Under the pieces are notes generated by a model, which saw nothing but the letters and a program-made list of their open reading frames with translations, was not told the origin of the DNA and did not search any database. The translations under genes were made by a program, and so were the position numbers. This document shows, in pieces, positions 35,810-45,041 of a DNA stretch of 64,000 nucleotides. How positions within the stretch are numbered: the stretch's first letter is position 1; every line of letters begins with the position of its first letter. Origin of the DNA: Pseudomonas sp. KU43P (GTDB lineage: Bacteria; Pseudomonadota; Gammaproteobacteria; Pseudomonadales; Pseudomonadaceae); contig NZ_AP019365.1 in NCBI RefSeq assembly GCF_033095865.1, positions 1,213,501 through 1,277,500 of the forward strand, read 5' to 3'.

Positions 35810-36819
35810 AGATCGCCATCGTCAACGACATGCCCATGGCCGTGGAGGCCCTGCGCCGGGCACTGGCCTTCGAGCCCGCGCATGAGGTGGTCTGGGTGGC
35901 CGGCAATGGCGCCGAGGCCGTGAGCCGGTGCGCAGAGGTCACGCCCGACCTGATTCTCATGGACCTGATCATGCCGGTGATGGACGGGGTAGAGGCGACC
36001 CGGCGGATCATGGCCGAAACGCCGTGCGCCATCGTCATCGTCACCGTCGACCGCAAGCAGAACGTGCACCGGGTGTTCGAGGCCATGGGCCATGGTGCCC
36101 TGGATGTGGTCGACACGCCGGCCCTTGGCGCGGGCGATGCGCGTGAGGCCGCAGCGCCGCTGTTGCGCAAGATCCTCAACATCAGCTGGTTGATCGGCCA
36201 GCAACGGCCCAGCACGACCAAACCGGTGGCCGCGCCACTGCGCGATGCCGCCCAGCGCCGTGGCCTGGTGGCAATCGGCTCCTCGGCAGGTGGCCCGGCT
36301 GCTCTTGAAGTACTGCTCAAGGGCTTACCCAAGGCGTTTCCTGCGTCCATCGTGCTGGTCCAGCACGTTGACCAGGTGTTTGCCGCCGGCATGGCCGAAT
36401 GGCTCAGCAGCGCCTGCGGGCAGGAGGTGCGGCTGGCGCGTGAGGGCGAGCCACCGCAGCCGGGGCAAGTGCTGCTGGCCGGCACCAACCACCATATCCG
36501 ACTGCTGCACAATGGCCAGTTGGCCTACACTGCTGAACCTGTCAACGAAATCTACCGGCCCTCGATCGATGTCTTTTTCGAAAGTGTGGCGCGCTACTGG
36601 CGCGGCGATGCGGTGGGTGTGCTGCTCACCGGCATGGGCCGCGACGGCGCCCAGGGTCTCAAACTGATGCGCGAGCAGGGCTTTCTGACCATCGCCCAGG
36701 ATCAGTCCAGCAGCGCAGTCTACGGTATGCCCAAAGCCGCCGCGGCAATCGATGCAGCGGTGGAAATCCGTCCGCTGGAGCGAATTGCCGGGCGCTTGAT
36801 GGAAATCTTTGCAAAATGA
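35806..36819 (+). CDS. wspF: CheB-type receptor methylesterase WspF
   Basis: Removes methyl groups from WspA and so restrains the pathway; loss-of-function mutants of wspF are the classical wrinkly, high c-di-GMP variants. 337 aa: receiver with D53 (LILMDLIMPVMDG), a linker, then the methylesterase domain with the Ser motif AIGSSAGGPAALE, His motif VLVQHVDQVF and Asp motif GMGRDGAQGLK. The frame is intact, so this strain is not a wspF mutant by truncation. 51 bases separate it from wspR. Confidence 0.96.
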   Translation: MKIAIVNDMPMAVEALRRALAFEPAHEVVWVAGNGAEAVSRCAEVTPDLILMDLIMPVMDGVEATRRIMAETPCAIVIVTVDRKQNVHRVFEAMGHGALDVVDTPALGAGDAREAAAPLLRKILNISWLIGQQRPSTTKPVAAPLRDAAQRRGLVAIGSSAGGPAALEVLLKGLPKAFPASIVLVQHVDQVFAAGMAEWLSSACGQEVRLAREGEPPQPGQVLLAGTNHHIRLLHNGQLAYTAEPVNEIYRPSIDVFFESVARYWRGDAVGVLLTGMGRDGAQGLKLMREQGFLTIAQDQSSSAVYGMPKAAAAIDAAVEIRPLERIAGRLMEIFAK

Positions 36820-36870
36820 CGATATGTATTGAGTCACGCCGCCTCGGCTGCAGTGATCAGGTGAAAATGG

Positions 36871-37875
36871 ATGACTGATTTACCAATCGACGGTTTCGCG
36901 ACGGCCAACGAAAACTCGGCGATGGTGCTGCTGGTCGACGATCAGGCAATGATCGGCGAAGCCGTGCGTCGTGGCCTGGCCCATGAAGAGAACATCGACT
37001 TCCACTTCTGCGCCGACCCGCATCAGGCCGTGGCCCAGGCCATGCGCATCAAGCCCACGGTGATTCTCCAGGACCTGATCATGCCCGGCCTGGACGGCCT
37101 GACCCTGGTGCGCGAGTACCGCAACAACCCGGCCACGCAGGACATTCCAATCATCGTCCTGTCGACCAAGGAAGACCCGCTGGTCAAGAGCGCCGCGTTT
37201 GCCGCCGGGGCCAACGATTACCTGGTCAAGCTGCCCGATACCATCGAGCTGGTGGCACGCATCCGCTACCACTCGCGCTCTTACTTGACCCTGCTGCAGC
37301 GAGACGAGGCCTACCGGGCCTTGCGTGTCAGCCAGCAACAGCTGCTCGACACCAACCTGATGCTGCAACGGCTGATGAATTCCGACGGCCTGACCGGGCT
37401 GTCCAACCGCCGCCACTTCGACGAGTACCTGGAGCTGGAGTGGCGCCGGGCCATGCGCGAGCAGCAGCAGTTGTCGCTGCTGATGATCGATGTCGACTAT
37501 TTCAAGGTCTACAACGACAGCTTCGGTCACCTGGCCGGTGACGAAGCGCTGCGCCAGGTGGCGGAGGCCATCCGTGGCTCGTGCTCGCGGCCCACCGATC
37601 TTCCGGCGCGCTATGGTGGCGAGGAGTTCGCCTTGGTGCTGCCCAATACCTCTCCAGGCGGGGCGCGGCTGGTGGCGGAAAAGCTGCGTCAGACCGTGCT
37701 CGGCCTGAACATCCCGCACACCGCGCCCCAGACTGATTCGCGGCTCACTGTGAGTATTGGTCTGGCAACCCAGACGCCGCCGGTCGGCAGCCACTGCCGA
37801 CAACTGATTTTGGCGGCGGACAAGGGCCTGTACCTGGCCAAGGACAGCGGTCGCAACCAGGTCGGGATTGCCTGA
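36871..37875 (+). CDS. wspR: Diguanylate cyclase response regulator WspR
   Basis: Output of the Wsp pathway: makes c-di-GMP when phosphorylated and clustered. 334 aa: receiver with acidic pair D23/D24 and phospho-acceptor D68 ([13 protein letters not shown]), then a coiled-coil stalk (about 140-168, [20 protein letters not shown]). The GGDEF domain follows with the active site GGEEF at 249-253 and an intact inhibitory I-site R240-P-T-D243. It should therefore be an active, product-inhibited cyclase. It ends the wsp cluster and is followed by a REP pair. Confidence 0.97.
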   Translation: MTDLPIDGFATANENSAMVLLVDDQAMIGEAVRRGLAHEENIDFHFCADPHQAVAQAMRIKPTVILQDLIMPGLDGLTLVREYRNNPATQDIPIIVLSTKEDPLVKSAAFAAGANDYLVKLPDTIELVARIRYHSRSYLTLLQRDEAYRALRVSQQQLLDTNLMLQRLMNSDGLTGLSNRRHFDEYLELEWRRAMREQQQLSLLMIDVDYFKVYNDSFGHLAGDEALRQVAEAIRGSCSRPTDLPARYGGEEFALVLPNTSPGGARLVAEKLRQTVLGLNIPHTAPQTDSRLTVSIGLATQTPPVGSHCRQLILAADKGLYLAKDSGRNQVGIA

Positions 37876-37877
37876 AG

Positions 37878-37970
37878 GGCCCTATCGCCGGCAAGCCGGT
37901 TTCCACAGGGTCTCCCGTGTCTCCAGAGCAGCGGTCAACCTGTGGGCGTCGGCTTGCCGGCGATAGGGCC
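37878..37970. repeat. REP inverted pair after wspR
   Basis: GGCCCTATCGCCGGCAAGCC from 37878 and its complement up to 37970, with an imperfect inner part (CCGGTTTCCACAGG against CCTGTGGGCGTCGG). It lies between wspR and prfB and probably ends or protects the wsp mRNA. Confidence 0.9.
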
Positions 37971-38065
37971 ATCCGGGGTTTCTACTGCCCGGCGGGTCTG
38001 CCGCCCGGCCCAAGACTCGGTTATACTCCCCGGCTTTTCACCGAATTCGCGCGAGTAGCCAGCCC

Positions 38066-39161
38066 ATGGAAATCCAACCGATCCTGAACACCATCAAGGA
38101 CCTTACCGAGCGTTCCCAGTCCATTCGGGGGTATCTTTGACTACGATCACAAGCATGACCGCCTGATCGAAGTCAACCGCGAGCTGGAAGACCCGGCCGT
38201 CTGGAACAAGCCCGAGTACGCCCAGGCCCTGGGCCGCGAGCGTGCCATGCTGGCGCAGGTCGTCGAGACCCTGGACAAGATGGCCAATGGCCTGGCCGAC
38301 TGCAAGGACTTGCTCGACATGGCCGTCGAGGAGAATGACGAAAGCGCCGTCGGCGACGTCGTGACCGAACTGGAAGGCCTGGAAGAAAACCTGGCCCAGC
38401 TCGAGTTCCGTCGCATGTTCAGCGGCGAGATGGACATGAACAACGCCTACCTGGATATCCAGGCCGGCTCCGGCGGTACCGAAGCGCAGGACTGGGCCAA
38501 CATCCTGCTGCGCATGTACCTGCGCTGGGCCGACAAGCGCGGTTTCGACGCCACCATCATCGAGCTTTCCGAAGGTGAAGTCGCCGGCATCAAGGGCGCC
38601 ACCGTGCACATCAAGGGCGAGTACGCCTTCGGCTGGCTGCGCACCGAAATCGGCGTGCATCGCCTGGTGCGCAAGAGCCCGTTCGACTCCGGTGCCCGTC
38701 GCCATACCTCGTTCTCGGCAGTGTTCGTGTCGCCCGAGATCGACGACAAGGTCGAGATCGAGATCAACCCGTCCGACTTGCGCATCGACACCTACCGCTC
38801 CTCCGGGGCCGGTGGCCAGCACGTGAACACCACCGACTCGGCGGTACGTATCACCCACGTGCCGACCAACACCGTGGTGGCCTGCCAGAACGAACGTTCC
38901 CAGCACGCCAACAAGGACACCGCCATGAAAATGCTGCGGGCCAAGTTGTACGAGCTGGAAATGCAGAAGCGCAACGCCGCTTCCCAGGCACTGGAAGACA
39001 GCAAGTCGGACATCGGCTGGGGCCACCAGATCCGCTCCTACGTGCTGGATGACTCGCGCATCAAGGACCTGCGTACCGGCGTCGAGCGCAGCGATTGCCA
39101 GAAAGTTCTGGACGGCGACCTCGACCAGTACCTGGAAGCGAGCCTCAAGCAGGGGCTGTAA
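38066..39161 (+). CDS. prfB: Peptide chain release factor 2, made by programmed +1 frameshift
   Basis: Releases finished peptides at UGA and UAA. Translation from the ATG at 38066 reads 24 codons to CTT followed by an in-frame TGA at 38138. A +1 shift resumes at GAC (38139) and gives about 364 aa in total, the normal RF2 length. The anticodon-like motif SPF ([14 protein letters not shown]) and the catalytic GGQ ([14 protein letters not shown]) are intact. The shift site is the family's known autoregulation: low RF2 favours shifting. lysS follows, as usual. Confidence 0.97.
38127..38141 (+). promoter_or_regulatory. prfB: RF2 programmed frameshift site
   Basis: GGGGG (internal Shine-Dalgarno-like, 38127-38131), TAT, the slippery CTT (38135-38137), stop TGA and a following C. 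The layout is the classical prfB site (CTTTGAC), with the poor stop context TGAC. Confidence 0.96.
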
Positions 39162-39254
39162 GCCGCACATCACCGCCGCGATACCAGGCCGCCCGCCGGT
39201 ATCGCGTGCCCTGCCCGAAAAGGGCAACGAACACCTGATGGAAAGAATGACGAC

Positions 39255-40757
39255 ATGAGCGACCTCAAGACCGAATCGCAAGACCTGCAACAGGAAGAAA
39301 ACGCCCTGATCGCCCTGCGCAAGGAAAAACTTGCCGCCGAGCGTGCCAAGGGCAACGCCTTCCCCAACGACTTCCGTCGCGACAGCTACTGCAACGACCT
39401 GCAGAAACAGTACGCGGACAAGACCAAGGAAGAGCTGGAAGCAGCCGCGATCCCGGTCAAGGTTGCCGGCCGCATCATGCTCAACCGTGGCTCGTTCATG
39501 GTGATCCAGGACATGACCGGTCGTATTCAGGTCTACGTCAACCGCAAGACCCTGCCGGAAGAAACCCTGGCCGCAGTCAAGACCTGGGATCTGGGCGACA
39601 TCATCAGCGCCGAAGGCACCCTGGCCCGTTCGGGCAAGGGCGACCTGTACGTCGAGATGACCAATGTGCGCCTGCTGACCAAGTCGCTGCGCCCGCTGCC
39701 AGACAAGCACCACGGCCTGACCGACACCGAGCAGCGCTACCGCCAGCGTTACGTCGACCTGATGGTCAACGAAGAAACCCGTCACACGTTCCGTGTGCGT
39801 TCGCAGGTGATCTCGCACATCCGCAAGTTCCTCATCGACCGCGACTTCCTCGAAGTCGAGACGCCGATGCTGCAGACCATCCCGGGTGGTGCCGCGGCCA
39901 AGCCGTTCGAAACCCACCACAATGCCCTGGACATGGCCATGTTCCTGCGCATTGCGCCGGAGTTGTACCTCAAGCGGCTTGTAGTCGGCGGGTTTGAAAA
40001 AGTATTCGAGATCAACCGCAACTTCCGTAACGAAGGCGTTTCGACTCGGCACAACCCCGAGTTCACCATGCTCGAGTTCTACCAGGCCTACGCCGACTAC
40101 CGCGACAACATGGACCTCACCGAGGAACTGTTCCGCGAACTGGCGCAGTTGGTACTGGGCAGCACTGACGTGCCGTACGGCGACAAGGTGTTCCACTTCG
40201 GCGAACCGTTCGCGCGCCTGTCGGTGTTCGATTCGATCCTCAAGTACAACCCTGAGCTCACCGCCGCCGACCTGCAGGACGTCGACCGTGCCCGTGACAT
40301 CGCCAAGAAGGCCGGTGCCAAGGTGCTTGGCCACGAAGGCCTGGGCAAGCTGCAGGTGATGATTTTCGAAGAGCTGGTCGAGCACAAGCTGGAGCAGCCG
40401 CACTTCATCACCGAGTACCCGTTCGAAGTGTCGCCACTGGCCCGTCGCAACGACGACAACCCGGCCGTGACCGACCGCTTCGAGCTGTTCATCGGTGGCC
40501 GCGAGATCGCCAACGCCTACTCCGAGCTCAACGATGCCGAAGACCAGGCTGAGCGTTTCCTGGCCCAGGTGGCCGAGAAGGACGCGGGTGACGACGAAGC
40601 CATGCACTACGACGCCGACTTCGTGCGCGCCCTGGAGTACGGCATGCCGCCCACCGCAGGTGAAGGCATCGGTATCGACCGCCTGGTGATGCTGCTGACC
40701 AACTCGCCGTCGATTCGCGATGTGATCCTGTTCCCGCACATGCGCCCACAGGCCTGA
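39255..40757 (+). CDS. lysS: Lysyl-tRNA synthetase, class II
   Basis: Charges tRNA-Lys. 500 aa: a charged N-terminal helix, the anticodon-binding OB domain (about 55-155, [21 protein letters not shown]) and the class II core with motif 1 ([16 protein letters not shown]), motif 2 ([26 protein letters not shown]) and motif 3 ([13 protein letters not shown]). The ATG at 39255 follows prfB by 93 bases, probably within one transcript. An intrinsic terminator follows the stop. Confidence 0.98.
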   Translation: MSDLKTESQDLQQEENALIALRKEKLAAERAKGNAFPNDFRRDSYCNDLQKQYADKTKEELEAAAIPVKVAGRIMLNRGSFMVIQDMTGRIQVYVNRKTLPEETLAAVKTWDLGDIISAEGTLARSGKGDLYVEMTNVRLLTKSLRPLPDKHHGLTDTEQRYRQRYVDLMVNEETRHTFRVRSQVISHIRKFLIDRDFLEVETPMLQTIPGGAAAKPFETHHNALDMAMFLRIAPELYLKRLVVGGFEKVFEINRNFRNEGVSTRHNPEFTMLEFYQAYADYRDNMDLTEELFRELAQLVLGSTDVPYGDKVFHFGEPFARLSVFDSILKYNPELTAADLQDVDRARDIAKKAGAKVLGHEGLGKLQVMIFEELVEHKLEQPHFITEYPFEVSPLARRNDDNPAVTDRFELFIGGREIANAYSELNDAEDQAERFLAQVAEKDAGDDEAMHYDADFVRALEYGMPPTAGEGIGIDRLVMLLTNSPSIRDVILFPHMRPQA

Positions 40758-40768
40758 GTGAAGTGAAC

Positions 40769-40793
40769 AAGCCGCCTTTCGAGGCGGCTTTTT
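40769..40793 (+). terminator. Rho-independent terminator of prfB-lysS
   Basis: AAGCCGCC (40769-40776), six-base loop and GGCGGCTT (40783-40790), running into TTTTTC. Confidence 0.93.
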
Positions 40794-40822
40794 CTTGCCT
40801 GAAGGCTTATGTTGTGATTACT

Positions 40823-40899
40823 GGCCCTATCGCCGGCAAGCCGGCTCCCACAGGAGCGCCCCGGTACCCTGTGGGAGCCGGCTTGCCGGCGATAGGGCC
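40823..40899. repeat. REP inverted pair after lysS
   Basis: GGCCCTATCGCCGGCAAGCC (from 40823) and its facing complement (to 40899), both cores perfect, with a short spacer. It sits between the lysS terminator and the TetR gene. Confidence 0.94.
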
Positions 40900-40939
40900 G
40901 CCGCAGACAGCCGATGACTCGAACGATTGAGGTAACCCC

Positions 40940-41656
40940 GTGACACCCGCAATGGCCCAGCAAGGCGCCGCCGGCATCGCCAGCGCCGTCGCCGAGAGCG
41001 TGCAATACCAGGGGCGCAAGACCGCCCGTCAAGGCAGCGAGCAACGCCGCCAGCTCATCCTCGACGCCGCCATGCGTATCGTCGTGCGTGACGGCGTACG
41101 CGGTGTTCGCCACCGCGCCGTGGCAGCGGAAGCGGGCGTCCCGTTGTCTGCCACCACCTATTACTTCAAGGACATCGAAGACCTGCTCACCGATACCTTC
41201 GCCCAATACGTCGAACGCAGTGCCGCCTACATGGCCAAATTGTGGGCCAATACCGAGGTGGTGCTGCGCCAGCTGCTCGCCCAGGGCGACGGTAGCGCGC
41301 AATCGCGGGCGCGGCTTGCCGACGAAGTGGCGCGCATGACGGCCGACTACGTTTCGCGGCAACTGCTCAACCGCCGTGACTTTCTGATGGCCGAGCAGGC
41401 CTTCCGCCAGGAGGCACTCTTGTGCCCCCGTCTGGCCGAGCTTGTGTGCGCCCATGAGCAGATCCTGCTGCATGGCACGCGGCAACTACTGGAGGTCGTC
41501 GGCTCGCGCCAGCCGGAGCAGGACGCCCAGATGTTGACGGCGATTATCGAGCAGATGGAATATCAGGGCCTGCTCAAGGATGCCGACGCGCAGGCCGATG
41601 GGCAGATGCTCGCTATGCTTACCCGTTACCTGCACCTGGTGTTGGCATCGGCCTGA
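40940..41656 (+). CDS. TetR-family transcriptional regulator
   Basis: 238 aa from the GTG at 40940, which has GAGG seven bases upstream; an ATG at 40952 lacks one. After a ~30-residue flexible N-terminus comes the DNA-binding domain (about 35-85): RRQLILDAAMRIVVRDGVRGVRHRAVAAEAGVPLSATTYYFKDIEDLL, with helix-turn-helix and the TetR YYF signature. The C-terminal ligand domain has no recognised specificity. A lipoprotein gene follows after 29 bases and may share the transcript. Its target is unknown. Confidence 0.9.
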   Translation: MTPAMAQQGAAGIASAVAESVQYQGRKTARQGSEQRRQLILDAAMRIVVRDGVRGVRHRAVAAEAGVPLSATTYYFKDIEDLLTDTFAQYVERSAAYMAKLWANTEVVLRQLLAQGDGSAQSRARLADEVARMTADYVSRQLLNRRDFLMAEQAFRQEALLCPRLAELVCAHEQILLHGTRQLLEVVGSRQPEQDAQMLTAIIEQMEYQGLLKDADAQADGQMLAMLTRYLHLVLASA

Positions 41657-41685
41657 GCTGAGATCGACCCTTCAAGGAGAACCTG

Positions 41686-42234
41686 ATGAAAGCCTGGCGT
41701 GTGGTGTTGTTGACGTTGTCATTCCTGCTGCTGGGCGGTTGTCTGGTGACCTTCCATGAGCCGTTGCCGAGCAACCAGGCGGCGCCCAAGGCCTTGCTGG
41801 GCAAGTGGCGCAGCAAGGATGCCTGGGGCGAGCCGCTGCAACTGGTGATCAGCCGCAGTGGCGCCGATGCCTACAAGGCGGTGGCCACGGCCAAGGGCAA
41901 GAAGCCTGAAGAATATGTGTTTACCGTCTCGCGCCACGGCAACCGCTGGTATCTGTCGGCTGGGGTGCCAAAGCGCTTGGGCGGCAATTTTCTGATCGGC
42001 GGTTTCGACATCGTCGATGGCAAGGAGCTGGTGCTCTACAACCTCGACGTCGAGCAGGTAGAGCAGGCGGTGGAGAAGAAAGAACTGACCGGACGCAGTA
42101 CCGAGGTGCCGGAAGACAACGGCGAGGGCGTGCTGATCGACAGCCCGTCCGCTCGGGTGCTGGCCTACCTGGATGACCCGGCCAACTCGGACCTGTTCGT
42201 CGAGGTGGCGCGCTTCCAACGCTCCGGCAAATGA
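41686..42234 (+). CDS. Lipoprotein of unknown function
   Basis: 182 aa. Signal peptide II: MKAWRVVLLTLSFLLLGGC with lipobox LGGC, so the mature chain starts at C19 followed by Leu, which suggests outer-membrane sorting. The rest is a small beta-rich domain (LLGKWRSKDAWGEPLQLVISRSG, GNRWYLSAGVPK, FLIGGFDIVDGKELVLYNLD). AAGGAGAA precedes the ATG. The domain resembles lipocalin-like or META-type small beta folds, but I do not recognise a family. Confidence 0.82.
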   Translation: MKAWRVVLLTLSFLLLGGCLVTFHEPLPSNQAAPKALLGKWRSKDAWGEPLQLVISRSGADAYKAVATAKGKKPEEYVFTVSRHGNRWYLSAGVPKRLGGNFLIGGFDIVDGKELVLYNLDVEQVEQAVEKKELTGRSTEVPEDNGEGVLIDSPSARVLAYLDDPANSDLFVEVARFQRSGK

Positions 42235-42240
42235 CCGTGC

Positions 42241-42348
42241 GGGCCTCATCGCCGGCACGCCGGCTCCCACAGGGAGCTCACAATATTCAAGGTTTGTGGG
42301 ATCCCTGTGAGTCGGCTTGTCGTGGCGACGAACCGCGTCGATAGGGCC
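42241..42348. repeat. REP inverted pair, degenerate copy
   Basis: One unit is near-canonical (GCCGGCACGCCGGCTCCCAC). The facing unit is broken by changes and a short insertion (GTCGGCTTGTCGTGGCGACG ... CGATAGGGCC). It lies between the lipoprotein and DUF1704 genes. Confidence 0.75.
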
Positions 42349-42382
42349 GGTACAGGCGCCCTGTTCTAGAAAGGAGTCCCCG

Positions 42383-43660
42383 GTGGACGAGTACCAGCAA
42401 ACCATTCGCGCCCTGTCCGATCGCATCGTCGCGGCGCAGACCCCGATCCGTGTGCTCGACGCTGTGAAGTGGGACGACAACATTCGCCAAGGCTTCCTCA
42501 AGGCCAAGGGCAAGGAGCCACCGGCGGTAGACCGTGCCTATTACCAGTCACGTCCGCTGTCGTTCGACTCCAACGCAGTCAAGGCCGAGTTCCAGAGCAT
42601 CGAGCGCGATATCACCCGGCAGTTGGGCCAGTTCAACCCGGTTGGGCAGATCATGCGGCGCATGTGCAAGGAATACCGCATGGTGGTGCGCATGCTCGAA
42701 GCGCGCGGTACCGAAGACTTCGGCCTGATCTCCCAGGAACTGTACGGCGCCGCCTCCGATGCCTTTCACGCCGGTGACCCGACACTGGCCGACCTGGGCC
42801 TGATGCTGTCGGATTACCTGAACAATATCGATGGCCGTGGCGACCTCAAGGACGAGCCCAAGAACCTCACCGCCAAGGAGGCCGTGGACATCCTCCAGCA
42901 CCGACTGAACAAGGTGTTCGGCGAGGCCGAGGAAACCATCCGCGTGTTCGAGTCCGACGGTATCGTCGCCGACGCGGCGGCGGGTGCCGACTACATCAAG
43001 ATTCGCGCCGACGCCATGTTCAACAGCCGCGATGTGCGCGCGCTGGAAGTGCATGAAGGGCTGGTGCACGTGGGTACCACGCTCAATGGCCTGAACCAGC
43101 CGATCTGTACCTTCCTGGCCAAGGGCCCACCCTCGTCGACGGTGACCCAGGAAGGCCTGGCTATTCTCATGGAGGTGATCGCCTTCGCTTCCTACCCCAG
43201 CCGCCTGCGCAAGCTCACCAACCGTACCCGCGCCATCCACATGGTCGAGGAGGGCGCCGACTTTCTCCAGGTGTTCGAGTTCTTCCGCTGCCAGGGCTTC
43301 GAAATGGCGCAGAGCTACAGCAATGCCAGTCGGGTGTTCCGTGGCTCGGTGCCCGATGGCCTGCCATTTACCAAGGACTTGTCCTATCTCAAGGGCTTCA
43401 TCATGGTTTACAACTACATTCAGTTGGCCGTTAAGAAGGGCAAGCTGGAGCAGATTCCGCTGCTGTTCTGTGGCAAGACCACCCTGGAAGACATGCGCAC
43501 CCTTCGCCAACTGGTCGAAGAGGGCCTGGTCGAGCCGCCCAAGTACCTGCCTGAACAGTTCCGCGACCTCAACGCCCTGTCGGCGTGGATGTGCTTCTCC
43601 AACTTCCTCAACCACCTGAGCCTGGATCGCATTGAAGCCGACTACGCGAACATTCTCTGA
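42383..43660 (+). CDS. DUF1704/QEGLA-motif protein, putative metallopeptidase of the MATCAP type
   Basis: 425 aa from the GTG at 42383, which has AAGGAG six bases upstream. Databases call the family flavohaemoglobin expression-modulating QEGLA motif protein (DUF1704). The sequence has LEVHEGLVHVGTTLNG, an HExxxH element, and about 30 residues later VTQEGLAILMEV. This is the zinc-site arrangement of the tyrosine carboxypeptidase MATCAP group, which shares this domain. A peptidase role is thus plausible, but no bacterial substrate is known to me. The hydrolase gene downstream overlaps its end. Confidence 0.85.
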   Translation: MDEYQQTIRALSDRIVAAQTPIRVLDAVKWDDNIRQGFLKAKGKEPPAVDRAYYQSRPLSFDSNAVKAEFQSIERDITRQLGQFNPVGQIMRRMCKEYRMVVRMLEARGTEDFGLISQELYGAASDAFHAGDPTLADLGLMLSDYLNNIDGRGDLKDEPKNLTAKEAVDILQHRLNKVFGEAEETIRVFESDGIVADAAAGADYIKIRADAMFNSRDVRALEVHEGLVHVGTTLNGLNQPICTFLAKGPPSSTVTQEGLAILMEVIAFASYPSRLRKLTNRTRAIHMVEEGADFLQVFEFFRCQGFEMAQSYSNASRVFRGSVPDGLPFTKDLSYLKGFIMVYNYIQLAVKKGKLEQIPLLFCGKTTLEDMRTLRQLVEEGLVEPPKYLPEQFRDLNALSAWMCFSNFLNHLSLDRIEADYANIL

Positions 43661-44555
43661 GCGCTGCCGCCTGCTGGCCCTGGGCTTGCTCCTGCTGGGG
43701 CTTGGCGGTTGCAGCAGCCTGCTGTTCTACCCCGAGCCGGGCCAGGCGTTCACCCCCGAGCGGGCCAAGCTTCAATACCGTGATATCACCCTCACTACTT
43801 CCGATGGAGTACGCCTGCACGGGTGGTGGTTGCCGGTGAAGACAGGTGTCGCGGTCAAGGGGACGGTACTGCACCTGCACGGTAACGGCGGTAACTTGCC
43901 CGGCCACCTTGGCGGCAGCTACTGGTTGCCGGAACAGGGCTATCAGGTGCTGATGATCGACTACCGCGGTTATGGCCTGTCCCAGGGGCAACCCGGCTTG
44001 CCGGAGGTTTATGAAGATATCGCAGCCGCCATGGCCTGGCTCGACCAGGCCCCCGAGGTCAAAGGCACACCCCTGGTGCTGCTGGGGCAGAGTCTCGGCG
44101 GAGCGATGGCCATCCACTATCTGGCAGGGCACCCCGAACAGCGTCAGCGCTTCAGTGCGTTGGTGTTCGATGGTGTCCCGGCCAGTTACCGTGATGTCGG
44201 CCGTTATGCTCTGAGTACCTCATGGCTGACCTGGCCACTGCAGGTACCGTTGTCCTGGCTGGTGCCGGACGGCGACAGCGCGATTCGCTCGATCGAGCAA
44301 CTTGCCAGCCCGCCCAAGCTGTTCTTCCACAGCATCGACGATACCTTGGTGCCGATGGGCAACGGCATTCGCCTGTACCAGCACGCACCGCCACCGCGTG
44401 TGCTGCAACTGACCCGTGGCGGCCATGTACAGACCTTCGCCGACCCGGTGTGGCGCCAGGTGATGCTCCGCTTTCTGGATGACCCCAGCCATTTCAACGG
44501 CCTGCGGCGGCTTGCCGAAGTGCCCAACTACCCTGACGAGAAGAACAAGCAATGA
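43632..44555 (+). CDS. Alpha/beta-hydrolase lipoprotein
   Basis: Up to 307 aa from TTG 43632, overlapping the DUF1704 gene by 29 bases. This is the only start that keeps the full signal peptide (LLALGLLLLGLGGC, lipobox at C27). The hydrolase core has the oxyanion HGNGGNLPGHL, nucleophile GQSLGGAMA (Ser in GxSxG), Asp in FFHSIDDTLVP and His in RGGHVQTF. It is probably lipid-anchored in the envelope and cleaves an ester or amide; substrate unknown. The BEM46/YfhR-like sequence DYRGYGLSQGQPGLPEVYED fits this subfamily. Start codon uncertain. Confidence 0.85.
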   Translation: MKPTTRTFSERCRLLALGLLLLGLGGCSSLLFYPEPGQAFTPERAKLQYRDITLTTSDGVRLHGWWLPVKTGVAVKGTVLHLHGNGGNLPGHLGGSYWLPEQGYQVLMIDYRGYGLSQGQPGLPEVYEDIAAAMAWLDQAPEVKGTPLVLLGQSLGGAMAIHYLAGHPEQRQRFSALVFDGVPASYRDVGRYALSTSWLTWPLQVPLSWLVPDGDSAIRSIEQLASPPKLFFHSIDDTLVPMGNGIRLYQHAPPPRVLQLTRGGHVQTFADPVWRQVMLRFLDDPSHFNGLRRLAEVPNYPDEKNKQ

Positions 44556-44878
44556 GTGAAGAACGCAACGCCATCCCACTGATCCTGACCGGTGTTGGTA
44601 GCATCATCGTGACGGTGGGGGCTCTCTGGTATTACGGCTACCTGCATTTCGCCAAGCCGGAGGATGCGCTGCTGCTGCAAGACTTCACCATGCTCAAGAC
44701 CGTGCCGGGCGAAGATTACAAGGTCTCGCTGGAGCCTGCGGCGCAGGTGGCCCAATGCATGGATGGCGTGTTGGTGCTGTTCGATACGCAGCAGAAGGGC
44801 TTGACCGGGGTGCTGGTGGACAACCGCAAGCGTGCGGTGCGCTGCATGGGGGAGGAGACCCCGCAGCAGGTGCAGTGA
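44552..44878 (+). CDS. Small single-helix membrane protein of unknown function
   Basis: 108 aa. One membrane helix near 9-30 (PLILTGVGSIIVTVGALWYYGYL), then a soluble domain of about 75 residues with two Cys (QCMDGVLVLFD, RAVRCMGEE), which may form a periplasmic disulfide. The ATG overlaps the hydrolase stop by four bases (ATGA), so the genes are translationally coupled and may act together in the envelope. No family recognised. Confidence 0.75.
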   Translation: MSEERNAIPLILTGVGSIIVTVGALWYYGYLHFAKPEDALLLQDFTMLKTVPGEDYKVSLEPAAQVAQCMDGVLVLFDTQQKGLTGVLVDNRKRAVRCMGEETPQQVQ

Positions 44879-44887
44879 TGCGACTGA

Positions 44888-44978
44888 CCCTATCGCCGGC
44901 AAGCCGGCTCCCACAGGTTCCCCACAATACGGAAGGCTTGTGGAGAACCTGTGGGAGCCGGCTTGCCGGCGACAGGGG
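44888..44978. repeat. REP inverted pair
   Basis: CCCTATCGCCGGCAAGCCGG from 44888 and facing CCGGCTTGCCGGCGACAGGG to 44978. The inner arms are extended by CTCCCACAGGTT / AACCTGTGGGAG. It precedes a bidirectional terminator between convergent genes. Confidence 0.93.
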
Positions 44979-44991
44979 CTGCTTAGCCAAC

Positions 44992-45021
44992 AAAAAGCCC
45001 CGCATCGATCGCGGGGCTTTT
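44992..45021. terminator. Bidirectional intrinsic terminator
   Basis: AAAAGCCCCGC (44993-45003), seven-base loop, GCGGGGCTTTT (45011-45021). The 11-bp perfect stem has A and T tails, so it serves both the hydrolase operon and the convergent OmpA gene. Confidence 0.95.
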
Positions 45022-45041
45022 GTTTCAGACACCCTGGCCGC

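Noticed and set aside
38066..38140. prfB considered a frameshifted pseudogene
   Set aside because: The shift is the known programmed site with all elements in place.
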